A stretch of 36,166 nt of DNA from an uncultured Coriobacteriaceae bacterium (GTDB taxonomy: Bacteria; Actinomycetota; Coriobacteriia; Coriobacteriales; Atopobiaceae), in NCBI GenBank assembly GCA_902798915.1, contig CADBYM010000034.1:1-36166 (forward strand), read 5' to 3'. The translations under genes and the position numbers were made by a program. Positions within the stretch are counted from its first letter, which is position 1, and each line of letters begins with the position of its first letter. This document shows positions 23,782 to 34,200 of the stretch, in pieces. The notes beneath the pieces are model-generated. The model saw only the letters and a program-made list of their open reading frames with translations, had not been told where the DNA came from and made no database searches.

Positions 23782-24080
23782 CCAGTTTCTCCCTTCGCTG
23801 AGCGGGGAATGTGGGCCGAGACAATCGAGGGCGACAGAACTCTCCCCGACTAGCCATCAATGCATCAGCCTGCGCATGACGTCCTCGATACCGTACCGGA
23901 AGAATAGCATGTTGCGCCGAAGACAGACGGCGACGATTCCCATGGTCCATGCCACCAAGGCGCCGTTCCGTTCTTTGGCCTGCCCATTCGTGCCGCAAAG
24001 CCTAAATGAGGCGCACACTCAACGGCTACTGTGTACTATGTGTGTGTTTTGGTAACACACATGCGGGATGCGAGGCAACA
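23782..24080. other. Divergent intergenic region
   Basis: About 300 bases lie between the HD gene (minus) and the pilin-like gene (plus). A 28-codon minus-strand frame ending near 23857 reads as a short hydrophobic peptide but lacks a convincing ribosome binding site. No RNA gene is recognised. Confidence 0.4.
24041..24061. repeat. Inverted repeat before the pilin-like operon
   Basis: TGTGTGTT (24041-24048) and AACACACA (24054-24061) form a perfect 8-bp stem with a 5-nt loop, 19 nt before the chosen ATG. A possible -10 (TACTAT, 24034-24039) adjoins it. It could be an operator or a leader hairpin controlling the operon. Confidence 0.45.
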
Positions 24081-25616
24081 ATGTTGGGCCAGACGAACGC
24101 TTGCAGGATGGGTTGGCCGGGACGTCGCACATGCTGCACCATCCTTCTCTGCCTGCTGCTCTGCCTCCGGGCGGTGTGGGCCCTCGCTGACGATGCCGCA
24201 ACCGACCCGACGCCGCAAGACGGCGAGGCGGATCCCGCTCATGCAGGGAAGATCACCTTGGAGACGTACGTGCTTCCCGACTACGCCTTGGAACCAGCCG
24301 ATGTGACCTTTACCCTCACCGTCAGGCTCGCGGACACCAACATAGACGGCACCTACGGCGACCTCCGATTCGAGGATGGGGCGGCCGTCGCGACGATGCA
24401 CGCGGACGAGTGCGTTGAAGCCCAAGGCCTACCGATAGGCACACCGTACGTCGTAGAGTACGAGATGCCCCAGGGCTACCAGCTGCACGAGTCCTACGGC
24501 AGCGAGGACGTGGTTAGCGAGTATTCCTACGCAGGGTTCACCTTCCGACGCGAGGGAGGCGACCTCAAGATATGGCTGCTCGTGGAGGGAGCGATATTTG
24601 CCGATATCCCCGAGAGGGAGCGGCTCGCCACACTCTTCAAGGTGCGCGGACCGAACGGGTTCGCCGCTCAAACGACACTCTCGGACTTCTACTGCTTGGA
24701 GGATGGGGACGAGGAGCTATCCGTCAAGCTCTACGGACTCGACGAGGGTACCTACACGGTGACGGTGGAAGCCTCTGAAGAGGCGCAAGAGAAGTTCTCC
24801 GCCACGTACCGCGTAGGGGAAGGCGAGTCAACGGACGACATGGCGTCAGTGCACGTGTCGGTCGGCGAGGTGGCCGAGGTGACCGTCACAAACCACTACG
24901 AGAGCGCCCCCGGCAGCGAGAGTCAGAGTCCTCGTTCGGACGGCCCCCCAACGAGCGCTATCCTCGCTGCCAAGACGCAGCTCGAGGGGCGCGCACTTGC
25001 AAGCAAGGAGTTCCTGTACAAGCTGTACGAGCGGGATGGCGACATGCTGCAGGTCAAGGCGAACGACGCTTCGGGTGATGTCGTGTTCGCCGCCATGGAG
25101 TTTCGGCAGGAGGGAAGCCATCACTACGACATACGCCAGGTGGAGGGTTCCCTCCCCAACGTGACCTACGACACCCACGTGGCATCCGTCGAGGTGGAGG
25201 TGCGAAGGGACGAGGGCACTGGCGAGCTCGTTGCCACGGTGCACTACGACGACGCCTCACCCGCCACCTTTGTCAACGCTTACACCCGCACGCCCGTCGC
25301 GTCAACCGGCACCGCGAGCCAGCTGCTCGAGTCGCTGTCCTCGTTTGAGTCGTACCTTTCCTCGGCATTGTCGGCCCCTGCGCCAGCATCAGCCCTCGAA
25401 GCCGGAACCGCTCCCGCGGCTGCAACGGACCCCGCGGCTGCGCCGGCCCCGAAGCCCGCATCACCGGGCGCCCTCGCGGAAACGGCCGACGAGACAGATG
25501 ACCTTCTGGTACCGTCGCTTTCCCTCGCCTCGCTCGCCTTCCTCTACGCAGCCACCCGACTCTACCGGCAGGCACCGACACCCCGAACGCGACGCAACGG
25601 GAGGTACGTGCCATGA
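24081..25616 (+). CDS. Secreted surface protein with pilin-type (Spy0128/FctA-like) domain
   Basis: The 511-residue protein has a basic N-terminus and hydrophobic signal segment (about 16-32). Two immunoglobulin-like regions of unassigned family follow. A domain at about 293-402 matches streptococcal pilin Spy0128-like domains: AAKTQLEGRAL with Lys298, a VKANDASGDVVF strand, and FVNAY with Asn399, the expected isopeptide partners. Where the family usually has a catalytic Glu (Y-x-I-x-E) this protein reads YDIRQ, so bond formation is uncertain. A Pro/Ala-rich stalk leads to a C-terminal membrane helix and a basic tail. No LPxTG sorting motif is evident. The ATG at 24081 is favoured by GAGG upstream and by the signal segment; 24006 is an alternative. 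Its stop overlaps the ABC ATPase start (ATGA). Confidence 0.75.
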   Translation: MLGQTNACRMGWPGRRTCCTILLCLLLCLRAVWALADDAATDPTPQDGEADPAHAGKITLETYVLPDYALEPADVTFTLTVRLADTNIDGTYGDLRFEDGAAVATMHADECVEAQGLPIGTPYVVEYEMPQGYQLHESYGSEDVVSEYSYAGFTFRREGGDLKIWLLVEGAIFADIPERERLATLFKVRGPNGFAAQTTLSDFYCLEDGDEELSVKLYGLDEGTYTVTVEASEEAQEKFSATYRVGEGESTDDMASVHVSVGEVAEVTVTNHYESAPGSESQSPRSDGPPTSAILAAKTQLEGRALASKEFLYKLYERDGDMLQVKANDASGDVVFAAMEFRQEGSHHYDIRQVEGSLPNVTYDTHVASVEVEVRRDEGTGELVATVHYDDASPATFVNAYTRTPVASTGTASQLLESLSSFESYLSSALSAPAPASALEAGTAPAAATDPAAAPAPKPASPGALAETADETDDLLVPSLSLASLAFLYAATRLYRQAPTPRTRRNGRYVP

Positions 25617-26332
25617 GACATGCGAGGAGTGCAAAGCTGCTGGTGGCTCAGGACCTGCGCAAGTCCTTCGAGTCACACGAGGCCAAGGTGGAGGCCCTGC
25701 GAGGCGTGAGCCTCAGCATACGCGAGGGCGAGCTAATGGTGATTCTGGGCAGCAGCGGCAGCGGCAAGACGACCCTGCTCAACATGCTGGGGGGCATGGA
25801 CGCACCGGACAGCGGTACCGTCCTCTTTGAGGGGAAGGACATCTTTGCCCACGGCGACAAGGGCATGACCAGGTATCGTCGCGATTGCGTAGGGTTCGTA
25901 TTCCAGTCCTTCAACCTCATCTCCGAGCTAACGGCCTTGGAGAACGTGCGCCTCACGGCCGACCCATCGGCAGGGTCCATGAGCGCCGAGGAGGCGCTCG
26001 CACTCATGGGGCTGGCAGACCGGGCGCGAAGCTACCCCATGCAGATGTCCGGCGGGCAGCAGCAGCGCGTGTCCATCGCACGGGCGCTCGCCAAGCGCTC
26101 GCGCATCATGCTCTGCGACGAGCCCACCGGCGCCTTGGACTACGAAACGGGCAAGCAAATCCTCGAGGTGATCGAGCGGGTATGGCGTGACCTCGGCAAG
26201 ACGGTGGTCATCGTCACCCACACGCAGGAGATGGCCCGCATGGCAGACCACGTCATCCGTGTGAAGAGCGGCAAAATCGTCGAGGAATGGTACAACGAGA
26301 GCCCCGTGCACGCGAGCGAAATCGAGTGGTGA
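25613..26332 (+). CDS. ABC transporter ATP-binding protein (MacB/LolD type)
   Basis: The 239-residue ATPase has Walker A GSSGSGKTT (about 46-54), Q-loop VFQSFN, signature MSGGQQQR (about 145-152), Walker B IMLCDEPTGALD and H-loop VTHTQEMA. The sequence is typical of ATPases that power FtsX-fold mechanotransmission or lipoprotein/antimicrobial-peptide permeases rather than solute importers. The ATG overlaps the stop of the pilin-like gene and the TGA overlaps the permease GTG. The three are therefore one translationally coupled unit. Confidence 0.95.
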   Translation: MRHARSAKLLVAQDLRKSFESHEAKVEALRGVSLSIREGELMVILGSSGSGKTTLLNMLGGMDAPDSGTVLFEGKDIFAHGDKGMTRYRRDCVGFVFQSFNLISELTALENVRLTADPSAGSMSAEEALALMGLADRARSYPMQMSGGQQQRVSIARALAKRSRIMLCDEPTGALDYETGKQILEVIERVWRDLGKTVVIVTHTQEMARMADHVIRVKSGKIVEEWYNESPVHASEIEW

Positions 26333-29300
26333 CGCACATGTGGACCCCCTTGCTCATGGTATGCATCGGCCTACTGCGTAAGTACTGGCGCCGGTTCTTC
26401 TCCATCTCGCTGGTATGCTCGCTTGGCCTAGCCATCATGTCGGGCATGTCGTCCGTGTACCTATCGGCGCAGGAATCCCTCACCGACTACGTGCGGGACC
26501 TCGCCTACCCCGACGGCATCGTCACCACCGAGCTAGACAGCTTGCGTCGGGAGGACAAGATCCTGGCGGTGGACGGCATCGAGGGCCTCAGCTCGCGCGC
26601 CCGCATCATGGCAAGCATGGAGAAGGCCGACGGGAACCGCATGAGCGTCGTGGCCCTGACCTACGACGGCACGAGCCAGCGCGACCTCTCGCGCTTCCAC
26701 GTGTGGGACATCGCGGATGGTGGCGGGCTGGGCGACGGGCTCCTGCTCGAGTACAGGTTCGCCCGCGAGAACGACATCTCAGTGGGCGACGAAGTTCGAC
26801 TTGCCTTGGGGGGCGAGACCAGGACCGTGACCGTCTCGGGAATCGTCTCCAGCCCCGAGGCACTGGCCCTGCAGCCCATACGCGGCCTCAGCCTCGCCAC
26901 CAGGGACTTCGGCTGCGTATATGTCGACACGGCACTGTTGGCAGACGAGTCGGAAGCGCAGAGGGATCGCACGTCCGACGAGCTCGCACAAAAGAGCGCC
27001 GAGCTCGCCAGTAGCACGGAAGAGGCGGCCGACGCCTACGCGCAAGCGAACGCCGAGTTGGAGGCCGCCGCACGAGCGCTCGAGGAGGCCCAAGGCGCCT
27101 GGCAGTCGCTGCTTGCACAGCTCAGAGAGCTGCCCTTGGGCGAGCAGGCAGACATCGATGCCATAGGGCGCCCGGAGCAGGCAACGCAGCTGCTCGAGAC
27201 GGTCCGCGACACCTTGATGCGGGCAGATCGAGAGCTGGTCACCAGGCAACCCGAACTCGAGTCGGCACGCTCGCAGCTGGATGCCGCCGCGGCTCAGGTG
27301 GATGAGGCTCGAGGCAGGCTCCAGCAGGCGAGGGACGCGCGCGCGGAGGCGGTTCGCGCCCTCCAGGCAATCCAGCAGGTGCGGGAGACCATGGGCGCAC
27401 GCGAGCTGACGACGCTGGTCGACCACCTTCGAATCAGAGCGGCGGGAGGCGATTCCGAGATCTCCCGCGACGAGCTGGTCGGCGGTATGGACCAGCTACT
27501 TCACGCAGGGGAGGCTGCTTCGCAAGCCGCACGGGACCTGGGAAGCATGCCGCCGGAGACCTCTGCCACGGTGACGGAATCGGTCGCCCGCATGGAGGGG
27601 TCCCTAGGGCCCGTCCTTGAGTTGTGGCAGGGGCACTCCGACGAGGCGCAGCTTCGGGTATTGGAGCTAGCCCCCAGGTTCGACCAGCTCGGGGATGACG
27701 AGAAAGGCTGGCTGCGGCAGGAGTTCGGCGACGACGCCCTGACCACCATGGAGGCGCTTCCCGAGATCGAGTCTCAGGTCGTGAGGACTTATGACGACCT
27801 CACGGAGGTGCTGGACAACTTCACAACCACGTGCGAGAGCCAGCTGGCCGAGATTGACACGCAGCTGGCCGAGCAGGGTGTGGACGCCACGCAACTCGAC
27901 GACACCATAGCGACCATGGATGCAGTGCGGGGCAGGATCGATGACGGATACAACCAGCTGAACTCCGCTCAGGACCTCCTGAACGGGGAGCTTGCTCGGG
28001 TACGCGACGCCCTGCCGCGCGTGACTGATGCCGTGGAACAACTCAGTACCGCCTCCGGCCCCCTTCTGGAACAGCTGGGCGACGACGGGAGAAGCGTGCA
28101 GGAGCAGCTCGACGACGCCCGCGCACTTCTCGACGAGCGCCGCGCGACCGTCGAGGCGGCATGGCAGGACGCCCAAGCGGGCCTGAGCGAAGCAGGGAGC
28201 AGGCTGGGAGAGGCGCGGGCAAGCCTTTGCGGCTGGGAGGGCTACGAATCGTACCGCAACCAGTACCTCCTGTACTTCAAGCCCGGCGCGGACCCGGAGC
28301 GGACACTCGCGGCAGCGATGCACGCGATGGGCCGCGTGATGGTCCTCGACGACTACACATATGAGGACTCGCCCGTGTGGACGCGCGTAGACGCCGACCT
28401 CGACCCGCTACGCACGCTCTCCATCTTCATGCCCATCATCTTCTTTGGCGTGGTACTCATGGTCGTCTCGCTGCTCATCTCTCTCATCGTCAGGCAGTGC
28501 CGGGTGGAGATAGGCATCATGCGCGCCTTGGGCTTCGCTGCCGTGCAGGTGCGCGCGCTCTTCTGCGCAACGACGCTCACCATGGCGCTGGCCTCGGTCC
28601 CTCTGGGCATCGCGATCGGCATGTCGATCATGCGTGTCACGAACAGGTACCTCCACGCATTCTACGCCTTGCCCGCCTACCAGGACGTGGTGAGTGTGCG
28701 CGTCGTGTGCGCGTGCGTCCTCGTCGTCGCGCTCGTCGCCACACTGGCCGCCTGGCTGGGCACGAGGTTTGTGAGGGAGGTCATGCCATCCGAGGCCATG
28801 TCGCGGGCCATGCCGTCTAGTGTGCGCGTATCCCGCACCGCCGAGTGGTTCACACGCCATGCGAGCGGCCTGCTGAAGTTCAGCGTCATCTCGGCCACGA
28901 GGAACAAGGTCCGTCTGGCACTTTCGGCCGTGTGCGTCGCCGCGACGTTCATGCTCATCTTCTCCTCGCTCTCCTTCGTGGCGTCAAAGAACCAGATAGT
29001 CTCGGAGCTCTTCAACAAACGCATCCACTACGACTGCCAGGTGTTCATGAACGGCGCGCCGGGCAGCGACCTCCTCGACCCCCTCAGCGAACTCGGCTAC
29101 GTGCGCGAGATACAGCCCAGACTGTACTACGAGCGTGAGTTCACACACGGCGACCTGCGAGAGGACGGCATCGTGAGCGCCATGAGCACATCGAACACGC
29201 AGCTGGGAGTTCTCGACACCAGAGGGGAGGCGATTGACATCCCCAGGGACGGAATCGTGCTCGAGAGCCGCCTCGCGAAGTCGCTCAACGTACAGATTGG

Positions 29301-29952
29301 CGACACGGTTGAGGTGCGCGGCAAGCCACTCAAGGTCACGGGCATCACGAGGCAGAACATCGTGGGAAGCAGCTACGTCTCCCTGCAGACCGCGCAGGCT
29401 TGGGGCGACCCGCAGGTCAGCTCGCTGCTGATCGACATCGATAAGCGGGACGAGCAGCGACTGCTGGACTTCCTCGCCGCTCGGAACACCTACTTCTACT
29501 GCCAGTTCGCCAACCTCATGGAGGAGGCCCTGAGCGACGTCTACGCAAACTTTGACGTCGCGGCATGGACGAACGTGGGGTTCGCCGTGCTCATAGGGCT
29601 GCTGGTCATCGTCAACATCACCCAGACCAACATGCTGGACCGCAGGCGCGAACTCTGCGTCTTCCGCACCCTGGGGTTCTCGCGCGCCGAGATCTCCAGG
29701 AACATGTTTGCCCACGAGCTTTCGAGCTTCGTCCTCGCCGCAATGGTGGGGATTCCGCTGGGTCGATTCGTTACCCAGACCCTACTCGCCCAGCTCAGCA
29801 CCGCAAACCGCTCGTTCGCCTACAGCAGCACCCCAGCGGAGTATGCGCTGACACTTGCCATCGTCTTCGCCTACGTTGTCGCGAGCCACGTCGCAGCCAT
29901 GCGAATGCTGCACGGCTGGAGCATCACCGAGGGCGTGAAGGAACACGCCTAG
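26329..29952 (+). CDS. FtsX-family ABC permease with large extracytoplasmic coiled coil
   Basis: The product of about 1,207 residues has an N-terminal membrane helix (about 15-40) and an external MacB_PCD-like part (about 45-200). A very long coiled coil follows (about 200-635; for example SDELAQKSAELASSTEEAAD). The first FtsX membrane block starts near 690, a second external domain lies at about 890-1070, and a second FtsX block runs from about 1075 to the end. Two FtsX blocks in one chain let a single polypeptide act as a complete permease. Coiled-coil FtsX proteins commonly transmit ATPase motion to wall hydrolases or process cell-surface peptides. GTG 26329 overlaps the ATPase stop (GTGA); ATG 26338 is the alternative. 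The substrate is unknown, though the co-transcribed surface protein is a candidate partner. Confidence 0.9.
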   Translation: MTHMWTPLLMVCIGLLRKYWRRFFSISLVCSLGLAIMSGMSSVYLSAQESLTDYVRDLAYPDGIVTTELDSLRREDKILAVDGIEGLSSRARIMASMEKADGNRMSVVALTYDGTSQRDLSRFHVWDIADGGGLGDGLLLEYRFARENDISVGDEVRLALGGETRTVTVSGIVSSPEALALQPIRGLSLATRDFGCVYVDTALLADESEAQRDRTSDELAQKSAELASSTEEAADAYAQANAELEAAARALEEAQGAWQSLLAQLRELPLGEQADIDAIGRPEQATQLLETVRDTLMRADRELVTRQPELESARSQLDAAAAQVDEARGRLQQARDARAEAVRALQAIQQVRETMGARELTTLVDHLRIRAAGGDSEISRDELVGGMDQLLHAGEAASQAARDLGSMPPETSATVTESVARMEGSLGPVLELWQGHSDEAQLRVLELAPRFDQLGDDEKGWLRQEFGDDALTTMEALPEIESQVVRTYDDLTEVLDNFTTTCESQLAEIDTQLAEQGVDATQLDDTIATMDAVRGRIDDGYNQLNSAQDLLNGELARVRDALPRVTDAVEQLSTASGPLLEQLGDDGRSVQEQLDDARALLDERRATVEAAWQDAQAGLSEAGSRLGEARASLCGWEGYESYRNQYLLYFKPGADPERTLAAAMHAMGRVMVLDDYTYEDSPVWTRVDADLDPLRTLSIFMPIIFFGVVLMVVSLLISLIVRQCRVEIGIMRALGFAAVQVRALFCATTLTMALASVPLGIAIGMSIMRVTNRYLHAFYALPAYQDVVSVRVVCACVLVVALVATLAAWLGTRFVREVMPSEAMSRAMPSSVRVSRTAEWFTRHASGLLKFSVISATRNKVRLALSAVCVAATFMLIFSSLSFVASKNQIVSELFNKRIHYDCQVFMNGAPGSDLLDPLSELGYVREIQPRLYYEREFTHGDLREDGIVSAMSTSNTQLGVLDTRGEAIDIPRDGIVLESRLAKSLNVQIGDTVEVRGKPLKVTGITRQNIVGSSYVSLQTAQAWGDPQVSSLLIDIDKRDEQRLLDFLAARNTYFYCQFANLMEEALSDVYANFDVAAWTNVGFAVLIGLLVIVNITQTNMLDRRRELCVFRTLGFSRAEISRNMFAHELSSFVLAAMVGIPLGRFVTQTLLAQLSTANRSFAYSSTPAEYALTLAIVFAYVVASHVAAMRMLHGWSITEGVKEHA

Positions 29953-29954
29953 GG

Positions 29955-30113
29955 ATGCAGAGAATGTACCGGATTGATCGGACCCGCATAGGAGTCTCCT
30001 CCAAGGACGAGGCCCACGCCATCGCGAGCGAATCCGCTCAGGGATTCACCAAGGAGGAGTTCTTCGAAACCGCCAGGCGACTGCCATCATGTCAACGAAA
30101 GGGACCCTCGTGA
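29955..30113 (+). CDS. Small protein (52 aa) coupled to its neighbours
   Basis: The start lies 2 nt after the permease stop and the TGA overlaps the GTG of the next gene (30110, GTGA), the same coupling seen elsewhere in this operon. The peptide is charged and has no membrane segment (MYRIDRTRIGVSSKDEAHAI then GFTKEEFFETARRL). I recognise no family. The ribosome binding site is poor, so translation may depend on coupling. An internal ATG at 29964 is an alternative start. Confidence 0.5.
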   Translation: MQRMYRIDRTRIGVSSKDEAHAIASESAQGFTKEEFFETARRLPSCQRKGPS

Positions 30114-31168
30114 TAAGCGCACCCCTGATTGCGGCCGTCGGTCTCGGCTCGTATTTGTTCCTCGACCACAGGAACTACCAGAGACGACTGCGCCGCATGG
30201 CAACCGAGTACGTCAAGCGCAAGTATGGCTTCAGGGCAAAGGCCGGCAGGGTCGGCACCATGTCCATTGGCTGGCTCGAACCAACGTGGCACAAGGGAAA
30301 GTCGGGATACGTAGAGATGACGTATGAGGGCAAGGCGTTTTACGTGCGGGCGAGTCTGCTCGCACGCACAGACGACTGCACCGACACCTACCAGATGGAC
30401 GAGTTTGCCGAGCGCATCATCGGTCCCCTCAAGAGCTTCCTTGGACGCGAGGATCTCCACGCAAGCGTCCAGTATGGTGGTCGCGACTTCGGCGGCTGCT
30501 ATCTCGGCATGGACGTGGCAACGTTCGAGGACCTCGTGGATCACATCGGCGGCATCGAGGTAACGGTAAGCACGTATGGCCTCAGCGAGTCGCTTGTTGC
30601 CCAGCTCGACCTCTCCTACCTCGGCAAGAACCCTCGCGTCGGCATATACGATTGGCATGACAACCGCGTCGTTGAGGCCGGCTATACTCCCGCCAGCCCC
30701 ATACAACCCAGCGACGGCGACATCATCTGCCTCCGTAGCCACCATTGCTTCGCCAACGGCACCTGGACCCATCGTAGGTATCAACGCTACGACGGCGAGG
30801 GGGTGACCTTTGCGTACGAGACGGGCCTCGGCATCGAGATTGCCCTCTTCGACGCAGAACTCACAGCCCCCGAGGACGAGGCTGCGCGGAGCCCGTGGTA
30901 TCGGCTCAGCATCTCCTCCGAGGTGGAGACGCGGGTGATTGTCTTTCCCCACGAGACGTCACCCGACATGGAGATGCGCATTCAGCTCTATGACCCTGCG
31001 AAACAGGAACTCTCCGATGGATTCGGCGTCCTCCCCTACTACGGGAACTTCGAGGGACAAGACGCGCTCGTCGCCGAGTGGCCGTACCACGGTGCCGTCT
31101 GGCTCAACCTGACATACAAGGACGGACACGTCAACCGCACGCCGCAGGTCGTCAGAATCGTACGATAA
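30110..31168 (+). CDS. Membrane-anchored protein of unknown function
   Basis: The 352-residue product has an N-terminal hydrophobic segment (about 2-17, SAPLIAAVGLGSYLFL) and a long soluble domain, probably external. That domain is beta-rich with many aromatic residues (YGGRDFGGCYLGMD, WPYHGAVWLNLTYKDG). I do not recognise the family. The GTG at 30110 is preferred to ATG 30089 because AAAGGGA lies just upstream and GTGA overlaps the small ORF's stop. It is the last gene of the 24081-31168 operon and is followed by a strong hairpin. Confidence 0.78.
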   Translation: MISAPLIAAVGLGSYLFLDHRNYQRRLRRMATEYVKRKYGFRAKAGRVGTMSIGWLEPTWHKGKSGYVEMTYEGKAFYVRASLLARTDDCTDTYQMDEFAERIIGPLKSFLGREDLHASVQYGGRDFGGCYLGMDVATFEDLVDHIGGIEVTVSTYGLSESLVAQLDLSYLGKNPRVGIYDWHDNRVVEAGYTPASPIQPSDGDIICLRSHHCFANGTWTHRRYQRYDGEGVTFAYETGLGIEIALFDAELTAPEDEAARSPWYRLSISSEVETRVIVFPHETSPDMEMRIQLYDPAKQELSDGFGVLPYYGNFEGQDALVAEWPYHGAVWLNLTYKDGHVNRTPQVVRIVR

Positions 31169-31191
31169 AACCCTCGTCCTCAGCTGACAAA

Positions 31192-31234
31192 CGCGTTCCC
31201 ACAGCGAATCATGCATACTCGTTGTGGGAACGCG
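31192..31234. terminator. Bidirectional terminator-like hairpin
   Basis: CGCGTTCCCACA (31192-31203) and TGTGGGAACGCG (31223-31234) form a perfect 12-bp stem that extends inward with one G-U pair. It lies between the plus-strand operon end and the convergent carB stop. Neither side has a long T-run. Confidence 0.7.
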
Positions 31235-31273
31235 AACAGGGGTGTTAAGGGCGCGGACGGAGGCCCGACAACG

Positions 31274-34200
31274 CTACTTGATGGCGGCGTGGATGTCTTG
31301 CAGGGCATTGACGCCCGAGTCGGTACCGGCAACCTTCGCCTTGATGCCCACCGCGCTCGCATGCGCCGCGGCCATCGTGGTGACGTAGGGTATGTGCGCA
31401 CTTATGGCCGCCTTGCGAATCTGCGACCCGTCCGACTCGGAATGCACCTCGCCCTTGGGGGTGTTCACGACTAGCTGAATCTGCCCGTTGGCGATGGCAT
31501 CGGTAACGTTGGGCCGGCCCTCACGCTGCTTGAAGATGACGGTGCAGGGGATGCCGTTCTCGGCGAGGAACGCCGCCGTGCCACGCGTCGCCATGATCGA
31601 GAGTCCCGCCTCGATGAACTCGCGCGCGATCGCGATCATCTCGTCCTTGTTCTGGTCCGAGACCGACATGAACACCGTGCCCTCAGTGGGCAGCGTGGAG
31701 CCGATGGCCTCCTGCGACTTGAAGAACGCCTCACCAAAGGTGGGCGCGAGGCCCAGCACCTCGCCGGTAGAGCGCATCTCCGGTCCGAGGATGGGGTCGA
31801 CCTCCGGGAACATCGAGAAGGGCAGCACGGCCTCCTTCACGCCATAGAACGCGTACTTGGCCTCCTTGAGCCCGGCGACCGGACTCGGACGACCCGTGAG
31901 CTCACCCATGATGGCATCGGTCGCGATCTGGACCATCTGGACGCCACACACCTTGGAGACCAGCGGCACCGTGCGGCTTGCACGCGGATTGGCTTCGATT
32001 ACGAAGACCTTGCCGTTCTCGATGGCGTACTGAATGTTCATGAGGCCAACGACGTGCATCTCCTCGGCAATGCGCCGCGTGTACTCCTTGATGAGGGCAA
32101 GATGCTTGTCGCTGATGGAGATGGAGGGCAGCACGCAGGCGGAGTCGCCCGAGTGGACGCCCGCAAGCTCGATATGCTCCATGACCGCAGGCACATAGGC
32201 GTGCGTGCCATCGCAGATCGCGTCCGCCTCGCACTCGAGCGCGTGACGCAGGAAGCGGTCGATGAGAATCGGCCGGTCGGGTGTCACGCCGATGGCCGCC
32301 GCCATGTAGGAGCGCAGGGCGTCATCCTCAAAGACGACCTCCATGCCGCGCCCGCCGAGCACGTAGCTGGGACGGACCATCACGGGATACCCGATTCGGT
32401 GGGCCGCGTCGAGGGCCTCCTCCACCGTGACGGCCATGGCCGCCTCAGGCATGGGAATACCGAGCTTGTCCATCATGGCACGGAACTCGTCGCGGTCCTC
32501 AGCGAGGTCGATGACCTCAGGCGTCGTGCCCAGAATCTTGACCCCCGCCGCCTGCAGCTCGCTCGCGATGTTGAGCGGCGTTTGGCCACCGAACTGCGCG
32601 ATGACGCCGAGAGGCTTCTCCTTCTGGTAGATGGAGAGCACGTCCTCGGTGGTCAGCGGCTCGAAGTAGAGCTTGTCGGAGGTATCGTAATCCGTAGAGA
32701 CGGTCTCGGGGTTACAGTTCACGATGATGGTCTGGAAGCCGAGCTTGCGCAACGCGATGGCTGCATGGACCGAGCAGTAGTCGAACTCAATGCCCTGGCC
32801 GATGCGGTTGGGGCCGCCACCCAAGATCATGACCTTGTTGCCTTCGAGCGGGGTGCTGGCATCGGGTGCGTTGTAGGTGCTGTAGTAATAGGCCGAGTCC
32901 GGCGTCGAGCTCACGTGCACGCCCTCCCACGCCTCGGTGACGCCGAGCGCAATGCGCTGCTCGCGGATGCTCGCCTCGGTGAGGCCCGTGAGCTGCGAGA
33001 GGTACTTGTCGGCAAAGCCGTCCTTCTTTGCCTGGGTGAGCATGTAGTTGGGCAGCGGCGCGCCGGGGTTGGACTTGACGTAGGAGAGGATGACCTCCTC
33101 TTCCTGCACCAGCTCCGCCATCTCTTGGATGAACTCCCGCTTGATGTGCGTGAGGTCAAAGAGCCGATCGACCGAGACGCCCTTGCGCAAGGCCTCGTAC
33201 ATCTGGAACTGACGCTCGCTCGTAGGGGTGCGCAGCAGCATCTCGAGCTCCACGGCTGACTTCTGGTGGAAGTCCTTGGCGAAGCCCAGCCCGTAGCGCC
33301 CCTGCTCCAGCGAGCGGATGGCCTTCTGGAAGGCCTCCTTGTAGGTCTTGCCGATGGCCATGACCTCGCCCACCGCGCGCATCTGCGTGCCGAGCTTGTC
33401 CTGGACGCCCTTGAACTTCTCGAACGCCCAACGGGCAAACTTGATTACGACATAGTCACCGGTGGGATGATACTTGTCGAGCGTGCCCCACTTGCCGCAG
33501 GGAATCTCAGCGAGGGTGAGCCCACTAGCCAACATGGCCGAGATGAGCGCGATGGGAAATCCCGTGGCCTTCGACGCGAGCGCCGAGGAACGGCTCGTGC
33601 GGGGGTTGATCTCGATGATGATGTCGCGATCGCTCACGGGGTCGTGCGCCCACTGAACGTTGGTGCCGCCGATGACTTTGACGGCGTCGACGATACGATA
33701 GCTCTTCTCCTGCAGGCGGTCGATGACAGCCTGATCGATGGTCTGCATGGGGGCCGCGCAGAACGAGTCGCCCGTGTGGATGCCCATGGGGTCGATGTTC
33801 TCGATGGTGCACACGGTGATCATGTGGCCGGTGGAGTCGCGCACGACCTCGTACTCGAGCTCCTCCCAGCCGAGCACGCTCTCCTCCACGAGGACCTCGT
33901 GCACGGGGCTGGCCGCCAGGCCGCGCGCGACGACGGTGCGCAGCTCGTTGACGTTGTAGACCATGCCGCCGCCGGTGCCGCCCATGGTGTACGCGGGACG
34001 CAGGACGCAGGGATAGCCCAGCTCGCCGGCAATCTGCACGGCCTCCTCCACGGAATAGGCCACCTTGGAGCGGGCCATCTCGATGCCCAGCTCGCCCATG
34101 AGCTCCTTGAAGGCTTCGCGGTCCTCGCCACGCTCGATGGCGTCAACCTGCACGCCGATGACCTTCACCCCGTACTTGTCGAGCACGCCCGTCTTTGCGA

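Noticed and set aside
23857..23943. Short hydrophobic minus-strand ORF (starting MGIVAVCLRRNMLFF)
   Set aside because: Only 28 codons with no convincing ribosome binding site; too weak to call.
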